Shown in pieces: positions 16,788 through 19,663 of a stretch of DNA of 19,663 nucleotides. Origin of the DNA: an uncultured Bacteroides sp. GTDB taxonomy: Bacteria > Bacteroidota > Bacteroidia > Bacteroidales > Bacteroidaceae. The notes under the pieces are model-generated. The model ran no database searches. It had not been told where the DNA came from and saw only the letters and a list, made by a program, of their open reading frames with translations. Location of the stretch: the NCBI GenBank assembly GCA_900557355.1, contig USSR01000040.1, forward strand, positions 1 to 19,663. Reading direction: 5' to 3'. How positions within the stretch are numbered: the first letter of the stretch is position 1; each line of letters opens with the position of its first letter. The position numbers were made by a program, and so were the translations under genes.

Positions 16788-17684
16788 ATGAAAACAGGAA
16801 TCTTATTCTTAACCTTCTTTGCTTTTATTGCCTGCTCCAATAGTTCATCCGAAGTGATAGACGACAAGGAACAGCCGAAGCCCGGACAACTGGGACAGCA
16901 AGTGGACGGTTCATTAATAGCCGATGGCAACAGCGCGAAAACGTACGACTTGATAAAGCGCTCGGGCTACGACCACGAGGCTCCCGATTCTTCGCGCGAA
17001 CATAAAACGGAGCATTTCCAGCATATTCAGCAGGTACATGACAATCAGTTGAACAAATATGTATTCGCATTTTTTATTCATGCTGCGATAGACGACGACC
17101 GTGGTCTGCCGAATATCACAGACCGTCAGCGGAATGAAATAAAAACGGATAATAAATCTCCGCAAAGCCTTGTTGGCCAGCAAGGAGAGACAATGGTGTT
17201 CCGTTGGAAATTCTGTTTGCCGGCAGGATTTCGCACAACTACCAAATTCTCCCATCTTCACCAGTTGAAAGGTATCGACAACGCATCCGGTACGGCAGAT
17301 GTCAGTTCTCCGCTCATCACTCTGACTGCCTATTCGAATAGTAAGAGCGGACAACAGTTACGTGTGCGCTATGATAAGCGTGGCGAGAGTACTACGACTA
17401 TTGCCAGCGCGGATTTGGCCGACTTCCTCGGTAACTGGGTAGAGGTGGAAGAGAAAGCACGTTTCGGTGAGGATGGTTCTTATGAAGTAACTATCATGCG
17501 CGTGAAAGACGGGAAAGTTCTCTTGAAACTCGATCCCCAAAAGATGGATATGTGGCGCACCGATTGTACGGGACTTCGCCCCAAATGGGGTATCTACCGC
17601 TATCTGGGCGAGAACCGTAGCTGGCAAGACCAGTTGCGCGATGAAGAAATCCGTTTTGCCGATTTCTCCATCAAGAAACTTTAG
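16788..17684 (+). CDS. Lipoprotein with jelly-roll polysaccharide-lyase motifs
   Basis: The 298-residue product has a short signal and lipobox FIACSNSS (lipidated Cys16), then an acidic linker to about residue 45. The rest looks like one concanavalin-like beta-jelly roll. Three spaced motifs resemble the active-site strands of jelly-roll lyases (PL7, PL13, PL18, PL20 and related): TDRQRNEIK (111-119, Arg and Glu), FSHLHQLKG (154-162, His and Gln) and RPKWGIYRY (264-272, Lys, Tyr and Arg). Between them lie GETMVFRWKFCLPAGF, an ASADLADFLGNWVEVEEKARF strand pair and MWRTDCTG. The closest family I can suggest is the Polysacc_lyase (PF14099-like) or glucuronan-lyase-like group; I cannot place it in a numbered PL family. 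It is translationally close to the esterase gene (5 bp) and ends the operon. It could be a surface endolyase on alginate or another uronan. The fold is likely; activity is unproven. Confidence 0.7.
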   Translation: MKTGILFLTFFAFIACSNSSSEVIDDKEQPKPGQLGQQVDGSLIADGNSAKTYDLIKRSGYDHEAPDSSREHKTEHFQHIQQVHDNQLNKYVFAFFIHAAIDDDRGLPNITDRQRNEIKTDNKSPQSLVGQQGETMVFRWKFCLPAGFRTTTKFSHLHQLKGIDNASGTADVSSPLITLTAYSNSKSGQQLRVRYDKRGESTTTIASADLADFLGNWVEVEEKARFGEDGSYEVTIMRVKDGKVLLKLDPQKMDMWRTDCTGLRPKWGIYRYLGENRSWQDQLRDEEIRFADFSIKKL

Positions 17685-17837
17685 AGAGGGACTTTGTTGT
17701 CTATAATGGTGGATCTCCTGTCTGGAAATGTGTTTTCGGGTACATATTCGGGCGGGAGATTGTCGTATTGTGTCTCTGGTGAAAATATTCTTTCAAGAAA
17801 GTTATATAGTAAGTATATCTTCTTAAAAAGACATGCT
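17685..17837. other. Spacer between convergent operon end and GH31 remnant
   Basis: I see no intact gene and no clear T-tailed terminator here. A small palindrome, CTTTCAAGAAAG, lies in the middle part. On the minus strand a short open stretch (about 17684-17785) reads protein-like, with NLPPEYVPENTFPDRRSTI, but it has no recognisable family or start signal and may be a fragment left by rearrangement. Confidence 0.4.
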
Positions 17838-19339
17838 CTAGTTGATAAATTCGTAGCCTTTGAGCTGGTATCTCTTAATCTTGCAGCCTTTTGTTCTTGT
17901 AAGTTTGACCTTTCCCTTAGCTGCATTCAACGTAACCTGATTGAATTGCCCTTTCTGGAAATCATAGCTTACACCATCATCTTCGAAAAGTTAGCAAGTA
18001 GCGGTGGGAGTGCCGTATATTTTACAGTTCAGGTTGAATACGGTCTGCGTATTTATATAAGGAACAGGCTCGGCAAGAGGCAATAACGTTCCTTGACGTA
18101 CGTAGAGTGGTAATTGATTAAGCTCGGTTGTTATCTCATATTCACGGTTACCTTCGTACTTTTCATTGGTGTTGAAGTTGTACCAGACTCCTTCCGGGAA
18201 GTAAACTTTCCGTGATTTCTTATTCTCGTACAGGGGAGCAGCCATCATTCCGTTGCCAATCATGTATTGATCGCTGATGGTGCGCAGACGTTCATCCTTG
18301 GGATCATCCATCAGCAGCGGGCGAAAAGGAGGTATTCCCTCTTGCTGGTATGTGCGGAAAGCTGTATAAAGGTAAGGTTCCAACGCTTTTCGGATGGGAG
18401 AGGTGGGGTGTACGTAAGCGTGTTCCCATAAATTGATCTTATAGCCTTTCTGCTGGAGTTGGGCTAGCATTTCTTTGTGTTGTGGGAATCGTTCTTTACT
18501 CCATATGTACGAGCAGGAATAAGTAGCCGTTTGCCATCCGGGTTCAAGCCCTAGTACGTCACATGGAATATGATTGTTACGAAAATAATCAGCAAAACGC
18601 ATAACAGAATCTTGTATAGCATCTCCTTTCACACGGTATTTGAATCCGAGTCCCCACATTGGGGGGAGACAGCCTCCACCGGAGAGAAGATTATATTTTT
18701 TCACTACATCAAGTAATTCCGGTCCGGTGATAATGAATACTTCGATACCTTTTGCACCAGGAATGTCGATAAAAACTTTGTCTCCATTGCTTCTATTTTT
18801 ATATAAGTCTTCCGTGGTGGTGGAAATATGTTTGCGGGTTTTCGCGTTTTGTATATTTTGCTGTTTTTTTGGTTGGATCCGCATAAAAAAGTGGTATAAC
18901 GTGCTGTATTGACGAGAATGCCATAACCTTTGGTAGAGACGTAGAATGTTTGTGGGGCGTGTGTATATCCGAGTCAGTTTAGAGGGTTGTCGTTCACTAT
19001 CGGACGTTTACGTAAGCCACGTTGACCGAAGGTTTCAAACTGGAGTCCGAAGCCATAGATTTGTTCATTGTCTTCCAAGGGGGCTTCTATCAAGCATCCT
19101 CTATCTGTTATTTTTATTTGTATTTCTTGAATGTCGAAAGGTAACTTGGCTGTAGGAAGTGACTTCATAGTTTCTATAACAGGCTTTCCGCCAAATAGAG
19201 AATAGGGGGGGGTGAAAGGGTCAATTTCTCCCTTTTGTAGTTTAATAACCCCTGGAGCAATTTCTTTTTGGACGGATACTTGTATAGTGGACAATAGTCC
19301 TGTTGTAATTAGAGAAAGATAGATTAATAGTTTCTTTAT
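17838..19339 (-). pseudogene. Decayed GH31 family alpha-glycosidase (alpha-xylosidase/glucosidase-like)
   Basis: Minus-strand reading shows a GH31 protein in pieces. A signal-peptide-like IKKLLIYLSLITTG begins at 19339 with ATA where ATG is expected. The N-terminal domain (EQIYGFGLQFETFGQRG) stops at TGA 18974-18976. The same frame then continues LGYTHAPQTFYVSTKGYG, and the frame changes between about 18831 and 18880, near a run of seven Ts. The catalytic barrel begins (LPPMWGLGFKYRVKG, CDVLGLEPGWQ, INLWEHAYVHPTSPI) but joins directly, near 18372-18377, to the post-barrel PYLYTAFRTYQQEGIPPFRPL. About 200 residues carrying the nucleophile and acid/base are therefore gone. TAA at 17991-17993 interrupts the end, yet the frame continues LFEDDGVSYDFQKGQ to TAG at 17838-17840. 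It cannot encode an active enzyme. The family is clear; the exact specificity is lost. Confidence 0.9.
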
Positions 19340-19468
19340 TGTTATTGGTCCATTAATGATTTTATTTATATATGACTTTTTATGCGGCTCTTTCCGTTAA
19401 ATAAGGTCATAAACATAAATAAAAATTGTGAGATTTTTACGCTTTTATTCTTTTAAATGTTTGGTTGA

Positions 19469-19500
19469 TTTGTGGAGTGGTAGTTATTGGAGTAATTTTC
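19469..19500 (+). promoter_or_regulatory. Possible promoter for the gene at the right edge
   Basis: TTTG at 19469-19472 and TAATTTTC at 19493-19500 (7 of 8 to TAnnTTTG) are 20 bases apart, about 65 bases before the ATG at 19566. The surrounding 19340-19565 region is AT-rich, separates the divergent GH31 remnant from this gene, and shows no other gene or GntR-type palindrome. Confidence 0.3.
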
Positions 19501-19565
19501 CTTTTCTATTCTTATTAAGATTTCGTAATATTGCATTTTTATTAAGTACACTGAATAATGTGGTT

Positions 19566-19663
19566 ATGAAAAAGATTTGCTTTCTTCTCTTTTTGTTTTG
19601 TACTTGCATTGCTCAAGCACAAAATGCTTATCGCACAGACAAAGATATATCTTATGTCTCTCA
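19566..19663 (+). CDS. N-terminus of a secreted protein, partial (possibly an esterase)
   Basis: From ATG at 19566, 32 codons are open to the window edge: MKKICFLLFLFCTCIAQAQ is a clear Sec signal, followed by NAYRTDKDISYVS. The mature start resembles that of Bacteroides secreted alpha/beta-hydrolase esterases, which often open with AYRT-DI-Y before the catalytic domain, but this is a weak resemblance from very little sequence. It is divergent from the GH31 remnant and not clearly part of the alginate operon. Confidence 0.6.
   Translation, partial: MKKICFLLFLFCTCIAQAQNAYRTDKDISYVS

Noticed and set aside
17694..18086. A 130-codon plus-strand open frame after the last operon gene
   Set aside because: It lies mostly antisense to the readable C-terminal remnant of the GH31 gene, has no signal or family motif, and has low-complexity composition.
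17991..18884. A complete 297-residue GH31-like enzyme
   Set aside because: It starts in the middle of the N-terminal domain, lacks the catalytic core and stops before the true C-terminus, so it is a fragment of the same pseudogene.
18974..19294. A 106-residue minus-strand protein starting at TTG 19294
   Set aside because: It is the N-terminal piece of the GH31 pseudogene; the homologous reading continues upstream into a signal peptide and downstream past the TGA.
17685..19663. Insertion sequence or integrase responsible for the GH31 decay
   Set aside because: No transposase frame, terminal inverted repeats or target duplications were seen in this stretch.

Overview
The window looks like chromosome of a human-gut type Bacteroides. 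The evidence is a SusC/SusD pair, lipoprotein signals, Bacteroides-style promoters (TTTG / TAnnTTTG), weak or absent Shine-Dalgarno sequences and moderately AT-rich DNA. I could not run a species assignment. The content matches alginate utilisation loci known from B. ovatus, B. xylanisolvens and B. eggerthii-like strains.

Layout. (1) Bases 1-563, minus strand: most of a FadR-type GntR regulator, cut by the window edge. (2) Bases 564-803: a divergent control region. It holds two tandem 12-bp palindromes (TTGGTnnACCAA), and the second one overlaps the -33 element of a good Bacteroides promoter facing the plus strand. (3) Bases 804-14338: a tightly packed plus-strand operon of SusC, SusD, a three-TIG surface glycan-binding lipoprotein, PL6 lyase, PL17 oligoalginate lyase, KdgF cupin, hexuronate-type MFS transporter and an SDR reductase. 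(4) Bases 14339-14562: a repeat-rich spacer with a 22-bp RNA-type hairpin and a possible internal promoter. (5) Bases 14563-17684: PL38-type lyase, secreted alpha/beta-hydrolase esterase, and a lipoprotein with jelly-roll lyase motifs. (6) Bases 17838-19339, minus strand: a decayed GH31 glycosidase with at least four independent lesions. (7) Bases 19566-19663: the first 32 codons of another secreted protein.

How it works together (family knowledge plus inference). The TIG lipoprotein and SusD catch alginate at the surface and SusC imports oligomers with TonB energy. PL6 and PL38 depolymerise and PL17 releases unsaturated monouronate. The MFS carries uronate across the inner membrane, KdgF speeds linearisation to DEH, and the SDR reduces DEH to KDG. 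KDG kinase and KDPG aldolase are not in the window and must be elsewhere. The GntR protein probably represses the operon until a pathway intermediate binds its FCD domain.

The core system is a known type. The parts I consider least described are the jelly-roll lipoprotein, the strand-specific hairpin before the PL38 gene, the operator-promoter overlap, the esterase in an alginate locus, and the large periplasmic insertion in the MFS protein.
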